A program made the translations under genes and the position numbers. Below, one piece after another: positions 1 to 8,972 of a stretch of 64,000 nt of DNA; position 1 is the first letter of the stretch; each line of letters begins with the position of its first letter. The stretch lies in NCBI GenBank assembly GCA_001643675.2, contig LSRY02000015.1:1628001-1692000 (forward strand), read 5' to 3'. Under the pieces are notes generated by a model. That model saw only the letters and a program-made list of their open reading frames with translations. It ran no database searches and was not told where the DNA came from. Source of the stretch: Monocercomonoides exilis. Lineage: Eukaryota > Preaxostyla > Oxymonadida > Polymastigidae.

Positions 1-1
1 A

Positions 2-3000
2 AAGCTAACATGCCATTCTTGCAATCTCACATGCTCTGACCCCTATATGTGTCTCGAATGCGTTTTTGTTGGATGCGTTAAACCTTGCGTTGGTTCACAT
101 TATAAAGAAAAGCGTCATTGTCTCTTTTTTTCTTTTAGAACAGGAAGAATTGCTTGCGTTCACTGCAAATGCATGATATTGAATGGACTAGTTAGTCCTT
201 TCTCGTTTCCGCGAAACAATGTGATTTTTCAACCAATGTGGACAATATCTCCAAGTTTTCTAAAACTTCACACCACACCTTTACCTCTTCATAACTTTTT
301 CCCTGGCATTCGCAGATTAGTAGGACCTTCTAATAAAAGTTCTTCAAATTCTGTACTTCAATGCATTTTATCAATTCCACTTCTCAGACGCCTTTTTCTT
401 TCATCTTCTTCACTTCTTCACATTCCAAGACATCTTCCTCCAAGTAAGCCCTGCAGCGTGTGTGAGTTGGAAAGGTTGCTTTGTGAATGTCATCAGGACT
501 ATGGCTTTAGTGAAAGCGTCCTCAGACAAGAAGAGGGAAATGAAAGTTTTGATCTTCGACAAAAAAAAGGAAAAGAAAATGAAACAAATGACAATCTCAC
601 TTTAAATCAGTCAAAAAACGAACAAGAAGAACATACAAGTCAAGCTTCAACAAACGCAAATGAGACAGGCGGAGAAAATGAGTTAAGGCAAGTTGCAAAC
701 AAGAAGAATCAGCAGAGTTCGCCAAAAGCATCTTCCTCCGCAAAATCAACACGTGCAAATAGCAACTTAACTCTTCATCATCACCAGCATCGAATGCCTA
801 TTGATCCTTCGAGACTTCTTTCGATTGTACTCGAAAAGTGTCCAAGTTTTGATTCAAGCAAAGACATTCAGCCGAACATGTTCTTTTTGTTACTTCTGAA
901 TTCCCTCCATCTTCATGCGCCTCCAACAACACAAGCACCAAAAGACGAATTGGAAAGCAGCGGCATTGCTGAGAATGATAAAAAGAAGGATGATGGAGAC
1001 TCTCTTCTACAGGAATTGGAGAAAGAAGACCTCGAAAAGGATAAACTTTTCCAACAATCTTCTTCCACAAAAACGACTCAGTCAGATCCAAAATGCTTAA
1101 CAAGTCAACATGATCCTTTTGATTCTCTTCTTCCATCGCAATGCGGCTGCTTTGTCCACCAGCTGTTTGGCGGCTCAGTGGCCACCTCAACCGTCTGTGG
1201 ACAATGCGGTCATATCGACCTTTCTGTGAAATCTGTCTGCGAACTGCAGCTGGCTCTGCCGACTGCTTCTGAGCTGCGAAAGCGAAGAAGAAGGAAAGAA
1301 GCACAGGAGAAAGCAGACAATCATCGAGGCATCTTTCATCTGCACTCTGATGGAAAAGGGTTTGGAGACATTGACTCAAACGCATTTTCCATCCGCTCTA
1401 TGCAAAAGAACAAGTCTGCCTCGATTGTGCCATCTGACAGGCCATTTGGACTGCTGTCGTCGTTTGAGCAAGACGATCCGATGGCGATGATGGATTATCC
1501 TCTCTCAGATATAAGCTCTTCATCTTCCATGACACCGTCGTCTCCGTTTTCTTTGGCAGCTTCTGCTCTTTCTTCTTCTGTCACATCAATAGACCGCTCT
1601 TCAGCAGCACATTTGAATTCAACTTCTTCAGTCATTTCACCAACATCTCATGCCCTTTCATCACCTTCCCCTTTGTCACCCACTTCTTCTCCATCTTCCT
1701 CTTCCTCTTCTTCTTCTTCTTCTCATACTGCATTCTCCCCGTCTTCTTTGATTCTTCCGTCTGCTGTGAGCTCGTCGCATTCCGAGTCGTCTGTGTTTTT
1801 GCCTTCACCTTCTTCATTTTCTGTGATGCGCGACCGACGAAGCTTCGAATCCGACGGCTCAATCGCATCTGGGCAGGCAGGCTTTGCTTTCACTCCGCCG
1901 ATGAATACCGTGCTGAACCAGCCAACTTCCTATCAAAAGTCTCTTTTTGACGACAAAGACACTTCACTCTTTGGCGCACTGGAGCAGGACATGTTGGAGG
2001 AGCAACAGCAGATTTTGAATGCGGACAAACTGGAAAAGGGAAACTTCGACAAACAGACAAGAAGTGTCAAAAGATCACACAGCTATCTGCTGAACCAAAG
2101 AAAGACGAAGTCAGAGGGCAAAATGGGCAATGCGATGAAAGAAGGAAATGAAATGGCGCTTTCTGGAATCGATAGCGATAATGAAAGCTTTATCCACTCT
2201 GGGGAAAATGCGGCGTCCAATCTGGAAGAGCAAGGGAACATGGAAATTGGGAATGAAGATATGATTGAAGACTTCGAAGGAGGAGAAGGAATCGGCAACG
2301 ATGGAGGAGACGAAGGTGCGGTCGGGATGTTTGTTCAGAACGATGTCGAATCCCATCTCCATTCGCTTCATTCTCTTCACTCTCTTCATTCACTCCATTC
2401 GCTTCCACTAGACAGGATTTCTGAGCTCAACCTGAACGGACAGCTTGGCCTTCCAATGCTTTTTGACGGGCTGGAAGGAATGGAGCACAACGAAGTGCTT
2501 CGAGAAGATGGCATCAAGTCAAACATAGCTGATGCTGCAGATGCAGGTGCAAATGGCGAGATGTCTGTTTCTGTGAATGCTGCAGAGAACAACACGCATA
2601 TGGCTGATATACAGATTGATCTCACAGAAGCCATGCCTGCTCAGCTGAGAGAAACAGAAGAAACAGAAGAAACAACTCATTCAACAACAGCCGCATCCAA
2701 TTCGTTGTTCACTTCTGCTGAAGATGCAATGCAAATGCCGTTGATTCCTCACATTTCTGAGACAGGAGAGCAGAGCAACGAGGAAAACGATGCAAATGTA
2801 AACAGAAGATTGCTTCGATCATACAACTTTGATGAGCAGAGGCCCAACAGCCGCAAAGGAATGAACGATGGACAACTGTTTTCAGCGGAAGATGCAGAAG
2901 AAGCTGAAGAAGAAGCAGAAAATGATTCAGACACGATGCTTTCTCCGTTTGCGAGGCGAACTGGTTTGCCTGGCGGCGCTCCTCAAAGCACAAGCACTGC

Positions 3001-6000
3001 GACGATTGCATCACACAACGAAGGAGACAGACAGATGAGTGAAGCAACAGATGAAAGCGATGACGACTTTCTGGAAAGCGACGAAGAATTAAGTGAGGAG
3101 CATGCAAACATTGGGGATGGAGGAAGAACGCATGTGGATGCTCATGGAGAGGAAGAAGAACAAGAAGAAGAGGATGAAGAAGAGGAAGAGGAAGAGGAAG
3201 ATGAAAGCGAGGGCGAGGAAGAAGAAGATGAGGAGGAACAAGAAACAGGAAGCGCAGATGATGAGAATTATGCGTCAAGCGAAGAGGAAGAAGAAGAAGA
3301 AGAAGAAAAAGAGAGTGACTACGAAAGTGAAGAAGAAGAAGAAGAAGAAGAAGAGGAGGAGGAGGAGGAGTACAGAGAATCAGAAGATGATAAGATGATG
3401 GGCCATCATCACCATAAAGGAATGAAAAACAATTTGGGAAACTTTCGAAATGTGCGCGCTTTGCAGTCGCCTACCTCTCTGAAGGGTATAACAGAGATAG
3501 CTTCGTCTTCAAAGGAAGAGTATGGTCTGAATCTGTTTGGACAAGGCAAAGAGCCATCTGATGAGTCGCCTTTTGTTGTGCACAAGAGATTGACACCAGC
3601 AGACGATGAAGTCAAAAAGGAAAAGACGCCAAATGGCTCGTCTCTGTTTCCTCAATCAGAGGAGAGTGCAAGCAGAACTGGAGGTGAGCCACCAAGTGTT
3701 CTGAATGCTTCAGCTAATGTGATGCAAAGCGATTCAAAAGCTGGCTCAGAACAAGATCTGTCAGCCAAACAGCAGTCTAATCAATCCTCTTCTACAGCTT
3801 CTGCCGCAGAGCAAAGCCAATCACCAACAACGGAACTGTTTTATCCCACGCCCACTTTTTCTTCTGCAACCATTTCTTCGTCTGCAGATTCTACGCAATC
3901 GCTGAAACTTGAGCTTGTTCCGTACTCTCCGTCTCCTTCTATTATGCCTTCGAAGCTGATGAGCAACGCGGCTGATCAACAGAATGCAAATGGATATATG
4001 ACACAGCAATCAACCTCATCAAATGTGCAGCAGCTGTCAGCTTCATCTGCACATTCTGTCGCACCTGATCAGTTTTCAGACCAAAAGAAATATGCCACGC
4101 CATCAATGCCCAAAGGCACATCCTTCTCTTCGCAGGACGCTACTTCTCCACCAGATCTTCTATCGCCTTCGACTGAGAATTCCATTCCATCTCTTTCTGC
4201 TTCCTCATTTTCTCGCCCAACCACGTCACTTTCATACTCTTCTTCAGAAATGTACCTCCAAAATTCCTTCACATCTCCTTCTCTGCAGTCTTCACCAGCA
4301 CTTGTCCCATCTTCTTTGGCTTTCAGCGATGCTGGAACAGAAAAAAAGGCATCTTCACATTCCATCCTCTTCAAAAACTATCACAACCGCACTGCTCCTT
4401 TTAAGAGTTCAACCAATCTCGCTGAGTCATTTCATTTTTCCTCTTTTTATGATTTCTACTCGGCTTTCTTTAAAAATCCAAATGATTCTTCATCTTATTC
4501 GTCAAGTTTGAACACTTCTTCTTCTTCGCATGATTCTCTGTCTTCTTTCTCTGTTGCTTCTGCCGATGCTGTGAATGGCATGTATCGCAAACACCGACAC
4601 ACAAATTCTGTTGATCTTTCTGAATGTTTGTCTGCCTTCTGCAACTGTCAAAGCGAATGTGCTGATAACAATTCTGGTGGTTCTACTCATTCGATTGCCA
4701 ACGCAAATTCTGCTTTTTCAGATTCTTCCCATTCAGAAGCTAAATTAGCTGAGCACAAATGTCCTTCGTGTTTGTCTGCGAAATTGACAACGCAAAAGAC
4801 GTTGTTTTTACAGGTGCCGAATGTGTTGGTGATTAATCTTAACAGAGAAAAGAAGAAACGAGCTAAAAAGAGAAAAAGCCGCAAAGCAAGTGATTCGTAT
4901 GATTCAAGTTCTGAGATGAGAAGCGAAGAGTTAGCAGACGAGGAAAGCAGTTTGAATGAAGAGGAAGATGGGGAAGAAGAAGAAGAAGAAGAGGAGGAGG
5001 AGGAGGAAAAAGATGAAAACGAAATATCTGAATCTGTTTCAAACGATAATGCTCTTTATGATCATCAGAAAGCACAGCAAGGCCAGTCAACAAAGTCATA
5101 TTTTCCTTCTGATCTGTCGTCAACATCAGCGTCCTCCATTCTTTCCCATCATGCTGCAAATAGCGATGACGGCTCTTCAACAGAAGCTTCAGTGAAACAA
5201 GAGACATTTGACATTCAATTTACAGACCCAACAACTCCGCCGCCTTCGTATCATATTCCGCATCACGAAGACGCAGCTTATTCCGCTCTTTTTGCAGCCC
5301 AAACGGCAAACTTTGACACAAATCAGTATTTCAGTTCTATTTCGACTCTTCCTTCGCTGTCTAAAATACAATTAATGAAAAACAATATTCGAAAGAAGCA
5401 GCAGGGCCATCCTTTGAGCGTTTCTCAAATGCTTTCTCTGTCAAATGATCAATTTGCGTTTCAGACTGTATGCAAATCAGATGAGATGAAAGAGCAGATG
5501 GATTATCCATTTGATTCATCGATAAATGGCCATTTTCATTTACCGAACGATACAAATGGGGATCTGCCATCTCCTTTGAATGTTAAAAACCTGCCCAGCA
5601 ACATCAATTTATCTTCCAATTCTCATTTTCAGTTGTTCCAAATTCAAGTTGACGGAGAAGTTGGACGAGCTACTCCGAAAATTGTTTCATTCAACGACTC
5701 AGGATTTTTTGGAGAGAATAGGGGGCCATCGTCTTTCTCGTCCTCAACAACTTTTGACTCAAAGCATTCGCAAAAGCCTTCTCCAGATGGAAAGGCCTCA
5801 ATCAACTCTTCAAGTTCACTAAGCTCAAAAATAGAGCCGGACATCACTGGCTTGATCTCAACGCCTGAGAATCTTCCGAAACACGATATAAACACCATTG
5901 AAGTTGCGTTTCCAGTTGATGGACTCGATCTCTCTCCATCTGTTTTGTTTACGTCGCAAGTGGCTCGTCTCATCCGCTCAGAGTTGAAAAGATCAAAAGT

Positions 6001-8674
6001 GACTGAAAAGGAGTTCGCCTCACATTCTTTGCTGAATGAACTGTTTGACACAACGGAACAGATGAAGTTGAACGATGCGATGTTGCATTTATCTGACCAG
6101 TCAGCACTCGATCATGCGCTTTCAGATTCTTCATTGCCAACTGCAAGTCTTGTCGATCGAATAAGAGAGCAGTTTTTGTATGACCTTGTTGGAATTGTGG
6201 CTTATGCAGATAAAACAGCCGCTGATCGCTTTGTGTCATACATCCGGTGCAGCGTCACAACAAAGCAGAAGACGCTTCTTGACTCACAAGACAGTCAAGC
6301 AGAAGAGCAAGCACAGAGCTCGTCCTCAAACATGTCAAATGCCGAATCAGATAGAAATGGCAGTGTGGATGAAGAAACATCAAGCGGATCTTCAACAGCC
6401 AACATATCTCCTTCTTCGATTCTCAGACAGAAAAAGCATAAACATCGTCATCGCCTTCATAGTCGACAGGGGCATCAGCGATTCCTGAGAAAGAAACGAA
6501 TAATGCTACCTGCAAATCATTATTCGCCATCTTTCAATCGGATGCTGGAATTGTCTCAGACTGACAATTGTCAGATGAAACGACCAAAAACACAAATTTT
6601 TGACGAAGAGGCAAAAGAAAACAGCAGAGCCGAGATGGATGAAGCAGATCTGTCAAAATTGACACCAAAACAATCTTATTTAGCATCTGAAAATGGCCAG
6701 TCAAGAACACAATCATCATCATCTTCTCCTTATTCAAGTGAAGCGACACTTTGGTTCCGCATATCTGATGAATCGATAACTGTTGTTCCATTTAACAGTA
6801 TTCCCAGATCGCTTGTTGTGATGCTCTTTTACACAAAGCGTCAGATTCCGTTTGAGTGGATTCCACACGACAAAGAAGTTGAAGAGCCAAAAAAGGAAGA
6901 CGAAGAAATGAAGATTTCTGAAAGATCAAATCTCTTCACAGATGAACACTTGAAAGTGGATGCAAAAGATATTTTGAATACTCGAAAAGAAGGCATTATA
7001 GAAAAAGTTAAAGCACCTCCTTCCTCATCTGATTTGGAATCATCATATGAATCAAATTCCACAACTTTAAAACCAGAATTACTGAAAGATACAACACAAC
7101 GATCACAAACAGCAAAACAAAATGAAAATGGATCAAAAGAAAGCGAAGTGGTTCTGTTTGGAAAGCCTTCATCATCTCCCTCTGATGAAACTGAAAATGC
7201 TCCTTCGTCTCCAAAATCTTCAATGAAAACAAGTTCCTCATCGTTTGATGGTGCAACTTCACAACATCCATCGTCTCCTGCCTTGCTTCCTTCGTCAAAT
7301 AGCAATTCTCCAACAATTTCATCACACGCCACTGTTGTGAAACCAATTCCAAAGTTTCGCTATTCTTCTGACATCGATCAAATGGGGAAGAATGACGATG
7401 CGTCGAACTCAATCGATGAAGCGGAAGGGAAAATAGCAAAGGATTTTAATGAAGAAGCCGATCTATCTCATTTCGAAAAGAAAAAGCAATTGATTAACAA
7501 AGAGCAGCAAGAACAAGAACCAGATGTGACACTTATTGATCCTGCAAATATTTCTGCTTCTTCATCGCTTGTCTCATCTAATCCTTCTGAAAGCTCTTTC
7601 ACTCACCACGATTCGGATTCCGTTTTTCGGAGGAGCAGATCGTCTTCTGCTTCGATTCAACCTGCTTCTCCTCTTCATTCATCATCAAGCTCATCTTCAT
7701 CGGATGCTATTCAATCACCTTTGTCTCCATCTAATTCGTCTTCAGTGAAAGAAAGCAAGCAGAATGAGGAGTCTGACGATGATAACCTGTTCGATTCATC
7801 ACCAGATCCTTTTTCTTCGTCTTCTGAAGAAGAAGATAATACAAAAGACAATGCAGACAATGAAGAAGACGAGGACTCGCTTGATAGCATTAACGAATAT
7901 GGCGATGAGGGAATTGTGAAAGAGAGAGCAAACATGCGTTCATCAAAGGCGCAACCATCGCACAAGACTCAAACCAGAAACCGATCGAGAACTTCGCGAA
8001 GCGAATCACCGCTTGCGGCACAGCCAGCCCAACAAACGACCCTTTCGTCTGTTGTGCAGACATTCTCGCGCAGCACACGATACTCCAAGTCTCCTCAGCT
8101 GCAGTCGCTTGCATCGCTCACACAGCGCATTGTGTCTGCTCAGCAGCAGAATCCAGTTGGAAGTGCCTCTCTTGCTGCGATTGGGCTGCGCAGCAAGCAG
8201 GCAGGCGGAGAGAGGTCGGAGAAAAGGAAGAAGAAAACACGAGAGAGGAACAGAAACATTGTTAATTCACCGATCCGCTCACAAGCAGAATCGAGAATTC
8301 GGATGTCTTTGACAAAGCCTCCTTCGATGGAGGTGACTGAATTTTCTCTTCCTGCTGTTGCACAGCCTATCTCTTCCATTTCTCCAGGCGTTGGCTCATT
8401 GACAGCTCGTTCACCTTCATCACAACAGATGCCTGACACAGCACATTCTCCTGTTTCTTCAGCTTCTTCTTCTATTCTTAATTCTCCTTATTCAACGTTT
8501 TCACGCCGCCAGCGTTCGTCTCTTTTCTCCTCATCTGCATTTGCTTTGGGACAAGCACGAATCTCCTCTTTCCAACAGCCGAATCGCTATTCACAAACAT
8601 CTGCAGCTGCCTCAATATCACCTACGCCAAAACAGCAAACCAACATTTTGCCCAATAAAAGGCGAACACAGTGA
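2..8674 (+). CDS. Ubiquitin-specific-protease-like protein with ZnF-UBP domain, probably catalytically dead (5' partial)
   Basis: The frame is open to the left edge, so the true start lies outside; at least 2,890 residues are visible. An N-terminal Cys/His cluster (CxxC near bases 11-22, then CLEC, GC, spaced His and a final CxxC-like pair to about base 175) resembles a ZnF-UBP finger that binds free ubiquitin C-termini. The USP fold follows in pieces. The Cys box is at 320-364 (NSVLQC kept). A zinc-ribbon CxxC is near 1195-1210 (GQCGH), with a second (HKCPSC) near 4757-4774. LFLQVPNVLVINLNR is near 4803-4850, the His box near 6179-6250, and the final strand with LFYTKR near 6830. The catalytic Cys position is Ser (338-340) and the GHY motif reads DRF (6224-6232), so hydrolase activity is unlikely. 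USPs trim ubiquitin from proteins; this one may only bind it. Large Ser-, Glu- and Asp-rich insertions separate the conserved blocks and explain the length. The USP fold is fairly sure; the function is inferred. Confidence 0.75.
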   Translation, partial: KLTCHSCNLTCSDPYMCLECVFVGCVKPCVGSHYKEKRHCLFFSFRTGRIACVHCKCMILNGLVSPFSFPRNNVIFQPMWTISPSFLKLHTTPLPLHNFFPGIRRLVGPSNKSSSNSVLQCILSIPLLRRLFLSSSSLLHIPRHLPPSKPCSVCELERLLCECHQDYGFSESVLRQEEGNESFDLRQKKGKENETNDNLTLNQSKNEQEEHTSQASTNANETGGENELRQVANKKNQQSSPKASSSAKSTRANSNLTLHHHQHRMPIDPSRLLSIVLEKCPSFDSSKDIQPNMFFLLLLNSLHLHAPPTTQAPKDELESSGIAENDKKKDDGDSLLQELEKEDLEKDKLFQQSSSTKTTQSDPKCLTSQHDPFDSLLPSQCGCFVHQLFGGSVATSTVCGQCGHIDLSVKSVCELQLALPTASELRKRRRRKEAQEKADNHRGIFHLHSDGKGFGDIDSNAFSIRSMQKNKSASIVPSDRPFGLLSSFEQDDPMAMMDYPLSDISSSSSMTPSSPFSLAASALSSSVTSIDRSSAAHLNSTSSVISPTSHALSSPSPLSPTSSPSSSSSSSSSSHTAFSPSSLILPSAVSSSHSESSVFLPSPSSFSVMRDRRSFESDGSIASGQAGFAFTPPMNTVLNQPTSYQKSLFDDKDTSLFGALEQDMLEEQQQILNADKLEKGNFDKQTRSVKRSHSYLLNQRKTKSEGKMGNAMKEGNEMALSGIDSDNESFIHSGENAASNLEEQGNMEIGNEDMIEDFEGGEGIGNDGGDEGAVGMFVQNDVESHLHSLHSLHSLHSLHSLPLDRISELNLNGQLGLPMLFDGLEGMEHNEVLREDGIKSNIADAADAGANGEMSVSVNAAENNTHMADIQIDLTEAMPAQLRETEETEETTHSTTAASNSLFTSAEDAMQMPLIPHISETGEQSNEENDANVNRRLLRSYNFDEQRPNSRKGMNDGQLFSAEDAEEAEEEAENDSDTMLSPFARRTGLPGGAPQSTSTATIASHNEGDRQMSEATDESDDDFLESDEELSEEHANIGDGGRTHVDAHGEEEEQEEEDEEEEEEEEDESEGEEEEDEEEQETGSADDENYASSEEEEEEEEEKESDYESEEEEEEEEEEEEEEYRESEDDKMMGHHHHKGMKNNLGNFRNVRALQSPTSLKGITEIASSSKEEYGLNLFGQGKEPSDESPFVVHKRLTPADDEVKKEKTPNGSSLFPQSEESASRTGGEPPSVLNASANVMQSDSKAGSEQDLSAKQQSNQSSSTASAAEQSQSPTTELFYPTPTFSSATISSSADSTQSLKLELVPYSPSPSIMPSKLMSNAADQQNANGYMTQQSTSSNVQQLSASSAHSVAPDQFSDQKKYATPSMPKGTSFSSQDATSPPDLLSPSTENSIPSLSASSFSRPTTSLSYSSSEMYLQNSFTSPSLQSSPALVPSSLAFSDAGTEKKASSHSILFKNYHNRTAPFKSSTNLAESFHFSSFYDFYSAFFKNPNDSSSYSSSLNTSSSSHDSLSSFSVASADAVNGMYRKHRHTNSVDLSECLSAFCNCQSECADNNSGGSTHSIANANSAFSDSSHSEAKLAEHKCPSCLSAKLTTQKTLFLQVPNVLVINLNREKKKRAKKRKSRKASDSYDSSSEMRSEELADEESSLNEEEDGEEEEEEEEEEEEKDENEISESVSNDNALYDHQKAQQGQSTKSYFPSDLSSTSASSILSHHAANSDDGSSTEASVKQETFDIQFTDPTTPPPSYHIPHHEDAAYSALFAAQTANFDTNQYFSSISTLPSLSKIQLMKNNIRKKQQGHPLSVSQMLSLSNDQFAFQTVCKSDEMKEQMDYPFDSSINGHFHLPNDTNGDLPSPLNVKNLPSNINLSSNSHFQLFQIQVDGEVGRATPKIVSFNDSGFFGENRGPSSFSSSTTFDSKHSQKPSPDGKASINSSSSLSSKIEPDITGLISTPENLPKHDINTIEVAFPVDGLDLSPSVLFTSQVARLIRSELKRSKVTEKEFASHSLLNELFDTTEQMKLNDAMLHLSDQSALDHALSDSSLPTASLVDRIREQFLYDLVGIVAYADKTAADRFVSYIRCSVTTKQKTLLDSQDSQAEEQAQSSSSNMSNAESDRNGSVDEETSSGSSTANISPSSILRQKKHKHRHRLHSRQGHQRFLRKKRIMLPANHYSPSFNRMLELSQTDNCQMKRPKTQIFDEEAKENSRAEMDEADLSKLTPKQSYLASENGQSRTQSSSSSPYSSEATLWFRISDESITVVPFNSIPRSLVVMLFYTKRQIPFEWIPHDKEVEEPKKEDEEMKISERSNLFTDEHLKVDAKDILNTRKEGIIEKVKAPPSSSDLESSYESNSTTLKPELLKDTTQRSQTAKQNENGSKESEVVLFGKPSSSPSDETENAPSSPKSSMKTSSSSFDGATSQHPSSPALLPSSNSNSPTISSHATVVKPIPKFRYSSDIDQMGKNDDASNSIDEAEGKIAKDFNEEADLSHFEKKKQLINKEQQEQEPDVTLIDPANISASSSLVSSNPSESSFTHHDSDSVFRRSRSSSASIQPASPLHSSSSSSSSDAIQSPLSPSNSSSVKESKQNEESDDDNLFDSSPDPFSSSSEEEDNTKDNADNEEDEDSLDSINEYGDEGIVKERANMRSSKAQPSHKTQTRNRSRTSRSESPLAAQPAQQTTLSSVVQTFSRSTRYSKSPQLQSLASLTQRIVSAQQQNPVGSASLAAIGLRSKQAGGERSEKRKKKTRERNRNIVNSPIRSQAESRIRMSLTKPPSMEVTEFSLPAVAQPISSISPGVGSLTARSPSSQQMPDTAHSPVSSASSSILNSPYSTFSRRQRSSLFSSSAFALGQARISSFQQPNRYSQTSAAASISPTPKQQTNILPNKRRTQ
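2351..2403 (+). repeat. Tandem Ser-Leu-His codon repeat inside the USP-like gene
   Basis: About five consecutive Ser-Leu-His triplets are encoded by 9-base units of the type CTTCATTCT with synonymous variation. It lies in a low-complexity insertion of the USP-like protein. The reading frame is kept, and the synonymous differences suggest an old repeat rather than a fresh slippage product. Confidence 0.7.
3148..3372 (+). repeat. Poly-glutamate coding tract (GAA/GAG microsatellite)
   Basis: Runs of GAA and GAG codons encode almost continuous Glu with scattered Asp, Ser and Gln. A second, shorter acidic tract is near 4965-5015 in the same protein. The strand asymmetry gives open shadow frames on both strands that should not be annotated as genes. 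Confidence 0.8.
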
Positions 8675-8972
8675 AATTTGTTTCACTGTTGATTATTTTG
8701 TGTGTTTTGATATAATTTTAGAGGATCTTTGATTTTTTAATTTTTCTTTTCATTTCATCACTTCATTACTTGTTCTTTTTTCATATAAATGTTGTTTCGC
8801 ATTTTTTTTTTCGTTGCAATTGTTGATGATTAGATATTCAATACTTATTTAAAGATTGAATTTGAAGATTCAATTTGTTACATTGTAAAAAAAAAAAAAA
8901 AAACAAAAAATGAAAATGAAATGATAAAAACAGAAATAAAGTGAAATGAAAGAAATACAATATTAACTAAAT
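8675..8972. other. Convergent intergenic region with poly(A) tract
   Basis: This is the short AT-rich gap between the stop of the + strand USP-like gene and the stop of the - strand coiled-coil gene. It holds an 18-base A run at 8887-8904. No RNA gene or ORF is supportable. Confidence 0.6.

Noticed and set aside
2709-3278. 189-codon minus-strand ORF
   Set aside because: Antisense of the GAA/GAG tract, giving a Leu/Pro/His-rich product; composition artefact.
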